The notes beneath the pieces were generated by a model that saw only the letters and a program-made list of their open reading frames with translations, was not told the origin of the DNA and searched no databases. Shown here piece after piece: positions 45,944-55,936 of a stretch of DNA of 64,000 nucleotides. A program made the position numbers and the translations under genes. Positions within the stretch are counted from its first letter, which is position 1, and each line of letters opens with the position of its first letter. The DNA lies in contig NZ_JANQTS010000082.1 of NCBI RefSeq assembly GCF_030731595.1, forward strand, positions 114,200 through 178,199, in the 5' to 3' direction. This stretch comes from Yoonia sp. (lineage in GTDB: Bacteria > Pseudomonadota > Alphaproteobacteria > Rhodobacterales > Rhodobacteraceae).

Positions 45944-46893
45944 TCCGGTCCTGCCTTATAGGGGCGCAGGATCGACCAAGCGCGCCGACTGTCCGCCCAG
46001 TAGACGGCTGGCAAAACGACCCGGCGCAACGCAACCAAGGCCCCCGTCAGGACCAATCCGAAGACGGCGGATCTGGGCACTTCGCGCGCCAGATAGCTGC
46101 GCATTGCCGCCAGATCCATCAGCCCCAATTGCAGCAGATCATCACCGCGTGTGTAGTCAAGCGCCTGCTGGCAGAAGGCATTGTATCTGTCGTCCCGGTG
46201 CTTGGGTGCCTGGTCCCATGTTTTTTGCAGATCATCGGACCCACCGGTGTAAGCGGCAGTGATCACGAATGTGTCTTCGATGAAACCGGCCTCGGGCCCA
46301 ACCCCGAAAACATGCCGCTGCGACGCCATGATGCCCCGCGCCAGCAACAGATGGGTCAAGGTCCGCCGCCCCTTGTCCGGGCCGGGCCAGACATCGGAAA
46401 ACATCTGCGACACCATCCCCACAACGGCGGGCACTTGTGTGACATTGGATATCCAGACAGGCCGAAACTGGCGGCGAAAGAAGATCAGAAAACAGGTCAG
46501 CCCGTAAAGCACCCAAGACAGGTTCTTGGACCTCTCATCGGGGTCCACCATGACAAGGCCAAGATGCAAGACCTCGGTCGGCTGCGGTGCCGTTTCAAGT
46601 GTCATGATGGCAAGCGCATTGAAGGCGACAGGGGTGCCATCGCGCCGCGACACGAGGGTAATGATCACCTCGCCCATGCGGGATTTATCACCAGAAAAGA
46701 CACCATAGGTCAGACTGCCTGCCTCCAGCGTCCGTGCCGCAATGCGGCGCAGGTTGTGGCTAAGATCGGCCAAGGCATCCGGTTCCATCCACAACCCCGG
46801 CCGCTCGATGATGCGCACGACATAGTCCGGACCCGACCGCAGGGTCACATCCATATATTTACGCCCGAAGGCTTTGAAAACTGTGCCAATCAC
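45940..46893 (-). CDS. Unrecognised protein, possible GNAT-like fold
   Basis: A 317-residue protein. The middle section (EVIITLVSRRDGTPVAFNAL; LGLVMVDPDERSKNLSWVLY) has the strand-helix rhythm of GNAT acyltransferases, but no diagnostic motif. LARGIMASQRHVFGVGPEAGFI and a Cys-containing helix follow, and a hydrophobic C-terminal stretch (AVFGLVLTGALVALRRVVLP) may anchor it in the membrane. It is translationally coupled to the multispan protein gene and lies 76 bases after xylA. An acyl- or lipid-modifying role is a guess. Confidence 0.65.
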   Translation of the reverse strand: MIGTVFKAFGRKYMDVTLRSGPDYVVRIIERPGLWMEPDALADLSHNLRRIAARTLEAGSLTYGVFSGDKSRMGEVIITLVSRRDGTPVAFNALAIMTLETAPQPTEVLHLGLVMVDPDERSKNLSWVLYGLTCFLIFFRRQFRPVWISNVTQVPAVVGMVSQMFSDVWPGPDKGRRTLTHLLLARGIMASQRHVFGVGPEAGFIEDTFVITAAYTGGSDDLQKTWDQAPKHRDDRYNAFCQQALDYTRGDDLLQLGLMDLAAMRSYLAREVPRSAVFGLVLTGALVALRRVVLPAVYWADSRRAWSILRPYKAGPE

Positions 46894-46969
46894 GCAGCCA
46901 GACCTGTCCCTTTGTCGCCCACGTTAGGCAGGGCGGCACACAGGCACAAGGTCAGGGTTTACGGACCGC

Positions 46970-48271
46970 CTAAAGGTAGCGGTTCACGAGGTTTTCCAGC
47001 CGTTCCTGACGGCCAGAGCGTGGTTGCGGATCAAGCCCCTCGGCCAGGACTTTGGCGGTGATGCTGTCCAGATCGCTGGCCATCAGCGCCTTGCCATCGG
47101 CGGTATCCCAGCCGGCATAGCGGGCATTGCGCGCGGCCTCCAGCTTGCCGTCCTCCAGCATGGCGGCGGCGGCTTTCAGGCCTGCGGCGCAGGCATCCAT
47201 GCCACCCACATGCGCAAGGATCAGATCTTCAGGATCCAGCGACTGGCGGCGCAGTTTCGCATCGAAGTTTGTGCCACCGGTGGTAAAGCCACCGGCGCGC
47301 AAGACCTCGTAATAGGCCAGCGTCATTTCAGGAATATTGTTCGGGAACTGGTCGGTATCCCAGCCGGATTGGTAGTCATTCCGGTTCATGTCGATGGACC
47401 CGAAAATCCCCAGTTCACGGGCTACCGCAAGTTCATGTTCGAACGAATGACCCGCAAGGATCGCGTGGCCCTGTTCGATATTCATCTTCACTTCGCCCTC
47501 AAGCCCGAAGTCTTTGAGGAAACCGTACACCGTCGCCACATCGTAATCATACTGGTGCTTGGTCGGTTCCTGCGGCTTGGGTTCGATCAGGATCGCGCCC
47601 TTGAAGCCCATCTTGTGTTTGTAATCGACAACCATCTGCAACATGCGGCCCGCCTGTTGACGCTCGCGGCCCATGTCGGTGTTGAGCAAGGTCTCATAGC
47701 CCTCACGCCCGCCCCAAAGGACATAGTTTTCGCCGCCCAGCTTCATGGTGGCATCCATACAGGTTTTGATGGTGGCTGCCGAATAGGCAAAAACGTCAGG
47801 GTCGGGATTGGTGGCGGCACCCGACATAAACCGGCGATGCGAGAACAGATTGGCCGTGCCCCAAAGCAGTTTTACACCGGTCGAATCCATCTTTTCGGCG
47901 AAGTAATCGACGATGGTTTCAAGGTTCTTGGTGCTTTCGGCAAAGCTCGCCCCTTCTGGACGCACATCTGCATCGTGAAAACAGAAGTAAGGCACGCCCA
48001 AAATCTGGAACATCTCGAACGCGACATCGGCTTTGAGCCGTGCGGCATCCATGCTGTCGCCAAACCAGGGCCGGTCAAAGGTCTGCCCGCCAAAGGGATC
48101 ACCGCCGGGCCAAGCAAAGGAATGCCAATAGGCAGCAGCAAAGCGCAGGTGATCCTTCATCGGCTTGCCCATCACCACCTCGTCCGCGTTGTAATGGCGG
48201 AAGGCGAAATCATTGTCGCTGTCGGGCCCTTCATAGGTGACGGCAGGAATACCTTTGAAGAAGTCGGTCAT
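46970..48271 (-). CDS. xylA: Xylose isomerase
   Basis: A 433-residue enzyme converting D-xylose to D-xylulose. [12 protein letters not shown] carries the catalytic His/Asp pair; metal-site segments are [37 protein letters not shown] and [19 protein letters not shown]. Length matches the class II enzymes. Its start overlaps the xylB stop (ATGA), and it ends the xylose operon. Confidence 0.98.
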   Translation of the reverse strand: MTDFFKGIPAVTYEGPDSDNDFAFRHYNADEVVMGKPMKDHLRFAAAYWHSFAWPGGDPFGGQTFDRPWFGDSMDAARLKADVAFEMFQILGVPYFCFHDADVRPEGASFAESTKNLETIVDYFAEKMDSTGVKLLWGTANLFSHRRFMSGAATNPDPDVFAYSAATIKTCMDATMKLGGENYVLWGGREGYETLLNTDMGRERQQAGRMLQMVVDYKHKMGFKGAILIEPKPQEPTKHQYDYDVATVYGFLKDFGLEGEVKMNIEQGHAILAGHSFEHELAVARELGIFGSIDMNRNDYQSGWDTDQFPNNIPEMTLAYYEVLRAGGFTTGGTNFDAKLRRQSLDPEDLILAHVGGMDACAAGLKAAAAMLEDGKLEAARNARYAGWDTADGKALMASDLDSITAKVLAEGLDPQPRSGRQERLENLVNRYL

Positions 48272-49707
48272 GTCAGTCCTTTCAATGCACCATAGCTGGC
48301 GCGATAACGTGTGTGGGCCTCGGCGAAGGGCGCGGTCAGATGTGCAACGGGTGCGATTGTCCGCGCGATCTGCGGCGGGGTCGCAATCTCGACCCCGGCC
48401 CCGGTCGCAGCCATCATGCCAAGCCGGGCGGCCCCGAAAGCCCCGCCAAAATCACCCGCGACGGCCAAGTCGATGGGCATGTTCAATGATGTCGCAATGG
48501 CCTGCACCCAATAGTCGGATTTCGACCCACCACCGACGGCAATCAGCCGGTTGATCTGTGTGCCGGTGCTGGTCAGCGCATCAAAATTGTCGCGCAGGGC
48601 GTGGGTGACCCCTTCCAGCACGGCGCGGGTCATGGCTGTGCGGTCGGTACTGTGATCAAGATGCAGAAATGATCCACGGATATTGGCATCATTATGCGGG
48701 GTACGTTCGCCACCCAGATAAGGCAGGAAAAGCGTCCGGCTTGGCGCTTGCAACGGGCCAAGACCGGCCGTCAACGTGGTCGCGGGTGTACCTGCAATGC
48801 CTGCAAACCAGTTGAGCGCATCAGCGGCGGCAAGGATCACGCCCATCTGGTGCCATGTATCGGGCAAGGCATGGCAGAAAGTATGCACCGCCGTGGCCGC
48901 ATCGGGTTGATAGGCATCAGAGGCCGCAAAAAGCACACCGGATGTCCCCAGCGAGACAAAGGCGTCGCCTGCTTTCACCACCCCTACACCCACGGCACTG
49001 GCCGCATTGTCACCGCCGCCACCGGCGACGACGACACCTTTGGGCAGGCCCCAGCGCTGCGCCAGTTCATCGCGGATTTGCCCTGAAACCTCGGAACCCT
49101 CTACCAAGCGCGGCATCTGGGCGCGTGTCATGCCCGACGCAGCAAGCAGATCATCCGACCAATCCCGCTTGCCCACGTCAAGCCAGCTTGTACCTGCGGC
49201 ATCGGACATTTCGGCCACAGCCTCGCCGGTCAGCCACAGGCGCAGATAGTCTTTGGGCAACAGGACCTTGGCTACTTTGGCAAAGATCGCTGGTTCATGA
49301 CGGGCGACCCAGACCAGTTTGGGCGCAGTAAAGCCCGGAAAGACAATATTGCCGGTCAGCGCGCGGAACCTAGGGTCGGCGTCCAGTTCGGCCGCTTCAA
49401 CAGCGGCGCGGGTGTCATTCCACAAGATGCAGGGGCGCAGCACCTCGTCATTGGCATCAATCAGGGTTGCCCCATGCATTTGCCCCGAAAGGCCAATGCC
49501 CATTACCCCCGCCAATGATACCTGCGCGCCCAAAGAGCGAAAGACCGCATCGGCCGCATCCAACCATGTGGCGGGCGCCTGCTCGGACCATCCGGTTTCA
49601 GGCCGCACGGCTTCAAGCGGCGCTGTCGCCTCGGCCAGAATGGCCTGCGCATGGTCGATCAAGACCGCCTTGAGGCCTGATGTCCCCAGATCAAGGCCGA
49701 TAAACAT
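48268..49707 (-). CDS. xylB: Xylulokinase
   Basis: A 479-residue FGGY kinase phosphorylating D-xylulose. [31 protein letters not shown] and [12 protein letters not shown] form the N-terminal domain; [17 protein letters not shown] and the C-terminal [18 protein letters not shown] bind nucleotide. The start overlaps the ATPase-gene stop by one base. Confidence 0.97.
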   Translation of the reverse strand: MFIGLDLGTSGLKAVLIDHAQAILAEATAPLEAVRPETGWSEQAPATWLDAADAVFRSLGAQVSLAGVMGIGLSGQMHGATLIDANDEVLRPCILWNDTRAAVEAAELDADPRFRALTGNIVFPGFTAPKLVWVARHEPAIFAKVAKVLLPKDYLRLWLTGEAVAEMSDAAGTSWLDVGKRDWSDDLLAASGMTRAQMPRLVEGSEVSGQIRDELAQRWGLPKGVVVAGGGGDNAASAVGVGVVKAGDAFVSLGTSGVLFAASDAYQPDAATAVHTFCHALPDTWHQMGVILAAADALNWFAGIAGTPATTLTAGLGPLQAPSRTLFLPYLGGERTPHNDANIRGSFLHLDHSTDRTAMTRAVLEGVTHALRDNFDALTSTGTQINRLIAVGGGSKSDYWVQAIATSLNMPIDLAVAGDFGGAFGAARLGMMAATGAGVEIATPPQIARTIAPVAHLTAPFAEAHTRYRASYGALKGLT

Positions 49708-50474
49708 TAGGCTGCTTTTTTCGGGTTCTTGCCCAGAATGATCATCGACAGAATGTCGTCCTCGGTTACATCCTCAACCCGCTCGTTCCCGATCAACTGG
49801 CCGTTCTTCATGACGGCCACTCGGTCGCACAGGTCCATCATCTCGCGGGTGTCGTGGCTGATCAGGAAGATCCCAAGCCCTTGGGACTTCAGTTCCTTGA
49901 TCAGATCCGCGACCATTTCGGTTTCATGCACACCCAAGGCAGCGGTCGGTTCGTCCATAATCAGGATGCGCGCGTTGAAATAGACCGCGCGCGCGATGGC
50001 AACAGACTGGCGCTGACCACCTGAAAGGGCGCTGACAGGTTCCTTGAACTTTTTGAAATTCGGGTTGAGCCGCGCCATGATCCGGCGCGTTTCGGCCTCC
50101 ATGCGTGCATCATCCAGAAACCCGAAGGGCGTGGTCAGCTCGCGCCCCAGAAACAGATTGCTGGCTGCATCAAGGTTATCGGCCAAGGCCAAGGTCTGGT
50201 AGATGGTTTCGATATTGAGATCGCGACTGTCACGCGGGCTGGTGATCTGGGCTTTCTTGCCGTCCACCCAGAATTCGCCACTATCGGCCTGATAGGCCCC
50301 CGACAGGCATTTGATCAGCGTCGATTTACCCGCCCCGTTATGGCCCAAAAGGCCCACAACTTCGCCGGGGTAAAGATCAAGCGACACGCCGTCAACGGCA
50401 CGGATGCCACCAAAGGCAATCGAAATATTCCGCATTTCGACAAGCGGGGTTCCTGAACGTAGATCAGTCATCAA
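49707..50474 (-). CDS. xylG: Xylose ABC transporter ATP-binding protein, single domain
   Basis: A 255-residue ATPase with Walker [10 protein letters not shown], signature [14 protein letters not shown], Walker [13 protein letters not shown] and switch histidine [10 protein letters not shown]. Enterobacterial XylG has two fused ATPase domains of about 500 residues; this one has only one and should homodimerise. It energises the XylH permease encoded just upstream. Confidence 0.93.
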   Translation of the reverse strand: MMTDLRSGTPLVEMRNISIAFGGIRAVDGVSLDLYPGEVVGLLGHNGAGKSTLIKCLSGAYQADSGEFWVDGKKAQITSPRDSRDLNIETIYQTLALADNLDAASNLFLGRELTTPFGFLDDARMEAETRRIMARLNPNFKKFKEPVSALSGGQRQSVAIARAVYFNARILIMDEPTAALGVHETEMVADLIKELKSQGLGIFLISHDTREMMDLCDRVAVMKNGQLIGNERVEDVTEDDILSMIILGKNPKKAA

Positions 50475-50482
50475 AAGGACCC

Positions 50483-51820
50483 TTACTTTACTTTTTTGCG
50501 ATAAAGATTGTCGAGATAGACAGCGAGCACGAGCACGGAGCCCACCACGATCTGCTGCACAGATGTATCAAAGCCGATCAGGACCATGCCCGACTGCAAA
50601 CTTTGCATCACCAGCGCACCAAGGATCGCGCCATAGATCGTACCGATGCCACCCGCCAGTGACGTGCCGCCGATCACTGCTGCCGCGATCACGTAAAGCT
50701 CGTCCAGAAGGCCCAAGGCATTTGTCGCAGAGTTCAAGCGCGCCGAAGCGACCACAGCCGCCAAACCGGCCAAGCCCCCCATCAGCATGAAAATGCGCAT
50801 CGTCATCCATTTGACGTTGATACCCGCCAGTTCTGCCGCTTCGGGGTTGCCGCCGATGGCAAAGACGTTGCGACCAAACCGTGTCCGCTTGACCAGAATG
50901 GTCATCAAGATACCGACCATGACGAGGATCAGCACAGGAATGGCAAAGCCATGGCTGATAAAGAGCCCCTCGGGCGGGACTTCGATGTTATTCGCCGCAG
51001 CATATTGGTTCACAATGCCGCGCGGCCAGGGATAGGAATTCACCAAAAGAACCGATCCGATGATCATTGCGCAGGTCAGGCCACCCACCGTCAACTCGCC
51101 CCACATAGGGCGCAGCGCAAAGCCATGCCTTTGGCGGCTGCGCCGGCTTGAGACCATGAGCCAGACGACAGCGGCACAGGCGATAATGCCGACAATCCAA
51201 CTGCCTGTGGCACCGATTGTGCCATAGGGGCCGCCCCCCAGAAGCTGGAAGGTCGAATCCACTGGAGAGATCGTTTTGCCGTTATTGGCCAGAAACGCCG
51301 ATCCGCGCCAGACCAGCAATCCACCCAGTGTCACGATGAAAGCGGGAATGCCGCGATAGGCGATCAGCCAGCCATGGAAGGCACCGATCGTCATACCCAT
51401 CAGGATGCCGATCGTCGCTGTGATGATCCAGATCATCGGATGCCCGAGGCCAAGATACTGCGGCAAGATTTCGACCTGAATGATCCCCATCGTCATGCCG
51501 GTCACGCCGACCAGCGCGCCGACCGAAAGGTCGATGTGACGGGTCACGATGACCAGCACCATGCCGGTTGCCATAATACCAATAGACGATGTTTGAACCG
51601 ACAGGTTCCAAAGGTTGCGCGGTGTCAACATTGCACCGAACCCGTTGAAAACCATGCCGTAAATGTGAAAACCGAACCAGATCAGGGCAAGCGCGCCGAA
51701 CATCCCCAATAGGCGGGTGTCGATTTCGGTACCTTTGAGGAATTTACCGACCAGCCCCAATTGCTGCTGGCTGCCCTTGGTTTCAGTAGAGGCCCCAGTG
51801 CCCCCGGTCGTGTCAGTCAT
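50483..51820 (-). CDS. xylH: Xylose ABC transporter permease
   Basis: A 445-residue membrane protein with about ten hydrophobic helices. The sugar-permease signature [20 protein letters not shown] and the segment [22 protein letters not shown] are visible. The start at 51820 ([12 protein letters not shown]) follows GGGA; ATGs at 51865 and 51859 are alternatives. It is separated from xylF by a strong hairpin and follows it in the operon. Confidence 0.93.
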   Translation of the reverse strand: MTDTTGGTGASTETKGSQQQLGLVGKFLKGTEIDTRLLGMFGALALIWFGFHIYGMVFNGFGAMLTPRNLWNLSVQTSSIGIMATGMVLVIVTRHIDLSVGALVGVTGMTMGIIQVEILPQYLGLGHPMIWIITATIGILMGMTIGAFHGWLIAYRGIPAFIVTLGGLLVWRGSAFLANNGKTISPVDSTFQLLGGGPYGTIGATGSWIVGIIACAAVVWLMVSSRRSRQRHGFALRPMWGELTVGGLTCAMIIGSVLLVNSYPWPRGIVNQYAAANNIEVPPEGLFISHGFAIPVLILVMVGILMTILVKRTRFGRNVFAIGGNPEAAELAGINVKWMTMRIFMLMGGLAGLAAVVASARLNSATNALGLLDELYVIAAAVIGGTSLAGGIGTIYGAILGALVMQSLQSGMVLIGFDTSVQQIVVGSVLVLAVYLDNLYRKKVK

Positions 51821-51929
51821 ACCAATATTCCCGTTTTGCAAAAGCCCTGGTGGCCGCATGATCATCCTGCGCAGCCTCTGCCGAGGCCGTCATAATTTCA
51901 GATGATCCGCCTTGTGCAGGCAAAATAAA

Positions 51930-51961
51930 GACCGGTGCCGAGAGTGTTCTCGGCACCGGTC
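51930..51961 (-). terminator. Strong hairpin between xylF and xylH
   Basis: A perfect 14-base stem (GACCGGTGCCGAGA / TCTCGGCACCGGTC) with a 4-base loop lies 10 bases after the xylF stop. On the minus strand it is followed by TTTATTTT. It probably acts as a partial terminator and 3' stabiliser, giving more binding protein than membrane subunits. Confidence 0.88.
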
Positions 51962-51971
51962 AGATCATGGA

Positions 51972-52997
51972 TTATTCGCAGCCCACGACGCCTGCGATAG
52001 CACCTTCACAAGCCTGCTCTTTCGAGATGTGGCCTGCATCGATTGCAACGTTGAGGTTGTCGCGTGTCAGAGGTGTTGGGTCCAGCAAGATTGCGTTGAC
52101 CGGAATACCCTTTTCACCGTCAGAGAAGATGCCAGCACCTTCGATGTCAGCCATGGCTGTGCCTGCGGCAAGATCAGAGGCGATCTGACCAGCGGCTGCA
52201 CCCAATGCACGGGCATCTTTCCAGACAGACACAGTCTGCAAACCACGTGCAACGCGGTTGATCGCAGCCAAGTCACCGTCCTGACCACCGACGGGGATCA
52301 CAAGACCTTGCGCGCTGAGTGCGGCAACAACACCGCCGGCCATGCCGTCGTTCTGGGACAGAACAGCATCAACATTGTTGTCGTTGGCTGTCAGGATCTG
52401 CTCCATGTTGCGCTGTGCGCTTTCTGGCTTCCATGCGTCAGAGAAGGCTTCGCCAACGATCGTGATCGCACCGGAGTTCACGCTGTCACCGATGACTTCC
52501 ATCATACCTTGCAGCAGGAAACCTGCGTTCGGATCGCCCGGGTCGCCCTTGATGATCGCATAGTTGCCTTCAGGCTGAACAGCCAGAACGGACTGCGCGA
52601 TGATCCGGCCAACACCGACGTTGTCGAATGTCAGGTAGAATGTACGGTCGTCCTCGATCAGACGGTCATAGCCGATGACAGGGATGCCTTCGTTTGCGGC
52701 CGCGTCGATAGCGGGGCCGATGGCGTCTTTGTCCCATGCGTTGATGATCAGAACGTCAACGCCTTGGCTCATCAGTGCTTCGATGTCTGTCAGCTGCTTG
52801 GCAGCAGAAGACTGCGCGTCAGCAGAGATATATGTGTTGCCGTTGGCTTCGATCGCCGCAACCATGGCTGCTTCGTCGATCTTCCAGCGCTCTTCCTGAA
52901 AGCTGGCCCAGGATACGCCAACGCGCATGCCCTCGGCCAATGCAGCCGAGTTGAAGCCAACGACGGCGATTGCCGCCATAATAATGGATTTATGCAT
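51972..52997 (-). CDS. xylF: D-xylose ABC transporter substrate-binding protein
   Basis: A 341-residue periplasmic protein with a signal peptide (HKSIIMAAIAVVGFNSAALA). Family segments include RVGVSWASFQEERWKIDEAA, ALMSQGVDVLIINAWDKDAI, GIPVIGYDRLI and IPVGGQDGDLAAINRVARG. The start at 52997 follows GGAGG. It is the first gene of xylFHGBA, divergent from the ROK regulator. Confidence 0.96.
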   Translation of the reverse strand: MHKSIIMAAIAVVGFNSAALAEGMRVGVSWASFQEERWKIDEAAMVAAIEANGNTYISADAQSSAAKQLTDIEALMSQGVDVLIINAWDKDAIGPAIDAAANEGIPVIGYDRLIEDDRTFYLTFDNVGVGRIIAQSVLAVQPEGNYAIIKGDPGDPNAGFLLQGMMEVIGDSVNSGAITIVGEAFSDAWKPESAQRNMEQILTANDNNVDAVLSQNDGMAGGVVAALSAQGLVIPVGGQDGDLAAINRVARGLQTVSVWKDARALGAAAGQIASDLAAGTAMADIEGAGIFSDGEKGIPVNAILLDPTPLTRDNLNVAIDAGHISKEQACEGAIAGVVGCE

Positions 52998-53069
52998 GTT
53001 TTCCTCCCAATGATGTGCCCCCATGCATTGAGGGCGCGGGCCTTTTGACCCTACGACGTCCAAGATGCC

Positions 53070-53080
53070 GAATTAAATTC
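53070..53080. promoter_or_regulatory. Candidate ROK operator in xylF divergent gap
   Basis: GAATT-A-AATTC is a perfect 11-base palindrome in an A/T-rich stretch 73 bases upstream of xylF; TTGTCAAAATAAAAATTG follows. The position fits a site for the divergent ROK repressor. A TATAAT box at 53188-53193 lies only 14 bases before the regulator ATG. Confidence 0.4.
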
Positions 53081-53207
53081 AGTTGTCAAAATAAAAATTG
53101 CCACAAAATGCCAAATTTTGCTTTGCGAATGCGCGAATCTTGGGCAGAGTTAGGAAATGGGGACGAATACGGGGGTCTTCAGGCTGCTATAATTCAGGCA
53201 ATGAACT

Positions 53208-54473
53208 ATGTATGACGTCATCACTGTAGAAAGCGACGAATCGGGAGGCAGTTCTGGCTGCGGCCCATTGTTGCCTGCGAGCGGTGCGGAAGCAAAGCCG
53301 TTGCGTCAACAGATCTTCGAATATGTCCGCGCTTCAGGACGTGCTGCGCGCACCGATCTGACCCGCGCGCTGGGAATCAGTGCGGGCTCTGCCACGACAC
53401 TGACGGCAGACCTGATTTCGGCGGGCTTGCTGCGCGAAGTCGAGGGATTGCCCCGCGAAACCGGCCGTGGCCGCCCGCCCGTCGCCTTGGAGGTTGTCCC
53501 AGAAGGCCGCTATGTGATCGGGATCAAGATATCGGACGAGAACCATTCGGCTGTGCTGACCGATTTCGCCGGTCAAATGCTGGCTGATGCAACCCTTGCA
53601 ACGGCACCAACACCCAAGACGCTCGACGGCTTGCTGGAAGAGATCGACGCCTTGATGGACATCGTCCTCAAGGCCGCCGAAAAAGCTCTCTCCGACATTT
53701 CCGCGGTTGGCATTGGCTTGTCGGGCATCGTCGACCACCAAAGCGCCACTGTCGCGTGGTCCCCCCTTCTCCGCGAACGTGAGGTCGATCTAGGCACAGC
53801 GTTTTTGGCGCGGTTCGGCGTCCCCCTGCATCTGGACAACGACGCCAATGTGCTGACCTTGGCCGAACTTTGGTTCGGCGTGGGACGGTCCATGTCCGAC
53901 TTTGCCGTTGTGACCATCGAACATGGCGTCGGCATGGGGCTGGTTCTGGACAATCGCTTGTTCCGTGGATCGCGCGGCATGGGGTTGGAGTTGGGCCATA
54001 CCAAGGTGCAACTGGACGGCGCACTGTGCCGCTGCGGGCAAAGGGGCTGCCTCGAAGCCTATCTGGCCGATTACGCGCTGGCGCGCGAAGCTGCGACCGC
54101 CCTGCACCGCAATCCGCGCAACCTGCAAAGCGCCCATGCGATGCTGGATGCGCTTTTCACCCAAGCCAAGTCCGGCAACGAGGCCGCACGCACAATCTTT
54201 CGCCGTGCCGGTCGTTATCTGGCTGTCGGACTGTCGAATGTCGTCCAACTTTTTGATCCGGCGTTGATTATCCTGTCAGGCGAAAGGATGCGTTATGACT
54301 ATCTTTATGCCGATGAGGTGATTGCCGAGATGCAAAAACTGACCTTGAGTCACGGACGCAACCCTTGCCGGATCGAAACCCATGCATGGGGTGATCTGGT
54401 TTGGGCGCGCGGCGCAACGGCGCTGGCACTCGCGGCAGTCACGAATGCCGCCTTGGGAGAAGCGCGCGAATGA
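53208..54473 (+). CDS. ROK family transcriptional regulator, probable xylose repressor
   Basis: A 421-residue regulator. Residues about 28-95 form a winged helix (LRQQIFEYVRASGRAARTDL), and the rest a ROK sugar-binding domain: GIGLSGIVDH, LDNDANVLTLAELWFG, VTIEHGVGMGLVLDN and the zinc motif CRCGQRGCLEAY. Divergence from xylF argues for a XylR-type repressor released by xylose. No ribosome site precedes the ATG at 53208; with a TATAAT box 14 bases upstream the transcript may be nearly leaderless. The stop overlaps the next gene (ATGA). Confidence 0.92.
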   Translation: MYDVITVESDESGGSSGCGPLLPASGAEAKPLRQQIFEYVRASGRAARTDLTRALGISAGSATTLTADLISAGLLREVEGLPRETGRGRPPVALEVVPEGRYVIGIKISDENHSAVLTDFAGQMLADATLATAPTPKTLDGLLEEIDALMDIVLKAAEKALSDISAVGIGLSGIVDHQSATVAWSPLLREREVDLGTAFLARFGVPLHLDNDANVLTLAELWFGVGRSMSDFAVVTIEHGVGMGLVLDNRLFRGSRGMGLELGHTKVQLDGALCRCGQRGCLEAYLADYALAREAATALHRNPRNLQSAHAMLDALFTQAKSGNEAARTIFRRAGRYLAVGLSNVVQLFDPALIILSGERMRYDYLYADEVIAEMQKLTLSHGRNPCRIETHAWGDLVWARGATALALAAVTNAALGEARE

Positions 54474-55936
54474 TCCGTCTGCTGCCCGCGCTGCTGGTTG
54501 CCTCGACGGCCAGCGCCCAACCGGTGTTCGAGGATCGCTCGGCCGGATTGCCTCACCACATCTACGGCGGCGGGTGGGAGCATTTTGTTGGCGGTGGCGT
54601 GGCGGTCTTCGACTGCAATGGCGATACGCTGCCCGATATGTTTGCAGCAGGCGGCGAAAACCCTGCCGCGCTCTTTGTGAACGCGGGCGATTTTACCTTT
54701 CAGGATGCCACCATCCCTGACCTGACGGGCGTGACAGGCGCCTACCCTCTCGACATCAATGCCGATGGGCATATGGACCTTTTCGTGCTGCGCATCGGGC
54801 AAAATCAGGTGCTTTTGGGGCAAGGCAATTGCAGCTTTACGACTGGATTTGCACTGCCCGAAGATGACGGATGGTCCACCGCCTTTTCCGCGTGGTGGGA
54901 AGATGACGGGCCTCCGGTGATGGCCGTGGGCAATTACGTTGACCGCGCCAATCCTGCCGGCCCGTTTCAGGCCTGCGACAGCAACGAATTGCTGCGCCCC
55001 TCGGGGGACACATATCAAAGCACCGCCCTGACCCCCGGCTTTTGCCCGCTCTCCATGCTGGCCGCCCGCGATGCGCGGGGCCGCCAAACGCTGCGGATAT
55101 CCAACGACCGCCAGTATTACGTCCGTGGCGGATACGAGCAGATGTGGGACATCGCCGATCAGCGCTTTCTGGGGCCCGAGGACGGGTGGGAAAATGTGTC
55201 ACTCTGGGGGATGGGCATTGCGAGCCGTGATCTGACCGGCGACGGGCGCGACGAGGTGATGCTGACCTCTATGGGGGATCAATTGCTGCAGATTGCCCAG
55301 GCAGACGGGACCTATGCCCCCGCACCTTTTGGCATCGGCACCTATGCACATATGCCCCATACTGGCGAGGACGGGCGTCCTTCGACCGGATGGCATGCAG
55401 AGTTTGCCGATGTGGACAATGACGGGCGGGCCGATCTTTTCATCGCCAAAGGCAATGTCGATCAGATGCCCGGCCTTGCAATGCAGGACCCCAACAACCT
55501 GCTGATGCAGAATGTCGATGGCACCTTTACCGAAGCGGCCGCCACCGCTGGCATCGCCACAACAGAGCGGTCGCGCGGGGCCGCTTTGGCGGATTTTGAC
55601 GGTGACGGGCGGCTTGATCTGGTGGTCATGAACCGGCGCGCGCCGATGGAGCTTTATCGCAACGTCACGCCCGAGACTGGAAACTGGCTGGAAATCAAGC
55701 TTGAACAGCCCGGCGGAAACCGCCTTGCTGTCGGGGCAGTGGTGACTGTCCAAGCGGCTGATATCACCCAGTCCCAGCAGTTGCTTGTGGGTGGTGGACA
55801 TGTGGGAGGCAAGGCTCTGCCTTTGCACTTTGGGCTGGGGGCCGCGGAAAACGTCCAGATTGCCGTTGACTGGCCCGATGGAACAAGCACGCGCCACGAG
55901 GCCCCGGTCAATACCGCGATCACGATTAGCCGCTAG
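54470..55936 (+). CDS. CRTAC1-type FG-GAP/ASPIC-UnbV secreted protein
   Basis: A 488-residue exported protein with a signal peptide (IRLLPALLVASTASAQ). It contains repeated calcium-binding FG-GAP/VCBS blades: FDCNGDTLPDMFAAGG, LDINADGHMDLFVLR, ADVDNDGRADLFIAKG, ADFDGDGRLDLVVMNRR. A C-terminal ASPIC/UnbV domain (GNWLEIKLEQPGGNRLAVGA) follows. The fold is a beta-propeller, probably for binding rather than catalysis. It is translationally coupled to the ROK gene and converges on a MauG-like gene with a 4-base overlap. Confidence 0.9.
   Translation: MIRLLPALLVASTASAQPVFEDRSAGLPHHIYGGGWEHFVGGGVAVFDCNGDTLPDMFAAGGENPAALFVNAGDFTFQDATIPDLTGVTGAYPLDINADGHMDLFVLRIGQNQVLLGQGNCSFTTGFALPEDDGWSTAFSAWWEDDGPPVMAVGNYVDRANPAGPFQACDSNELLRPSGDTYQSTALTPGFCPLSMLAARDARGRQTLRISNDRQYYVRGGYEQMWDIADQRFLGPEDGWENVSLWGMGIASRDLTGDGRDEVMLTSMGDQLLQIAQADGTYAPAPFGIGTYAHMPHTGEDGRPSTGWHAEFADVDNDGRADLFIAKGNVDQMPGLAMQDPNNLLMQNVDGTFTEAAATAGIATTERSRGAALADFDGDGRLDLVVMNRRAPMELYRNVTPETGNWLEIKLEQPGGNRLAVGAVVTVQAADITQSQQLLVGGGHVGGKALPLHFGLGAAENVQIAVDWPDGTSTRHEAPVNTAITISR

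Noticed and set aside
47024..48295. 423-codon plus-strand open frame
   Set aside because: Antisense to xylA, which has full family motifs.
51912..53048. 378-codon plus-strand open frame
   Set aside because: Antisense to xylF and its hairpin; Cys/Val/Asp-rich shadow.
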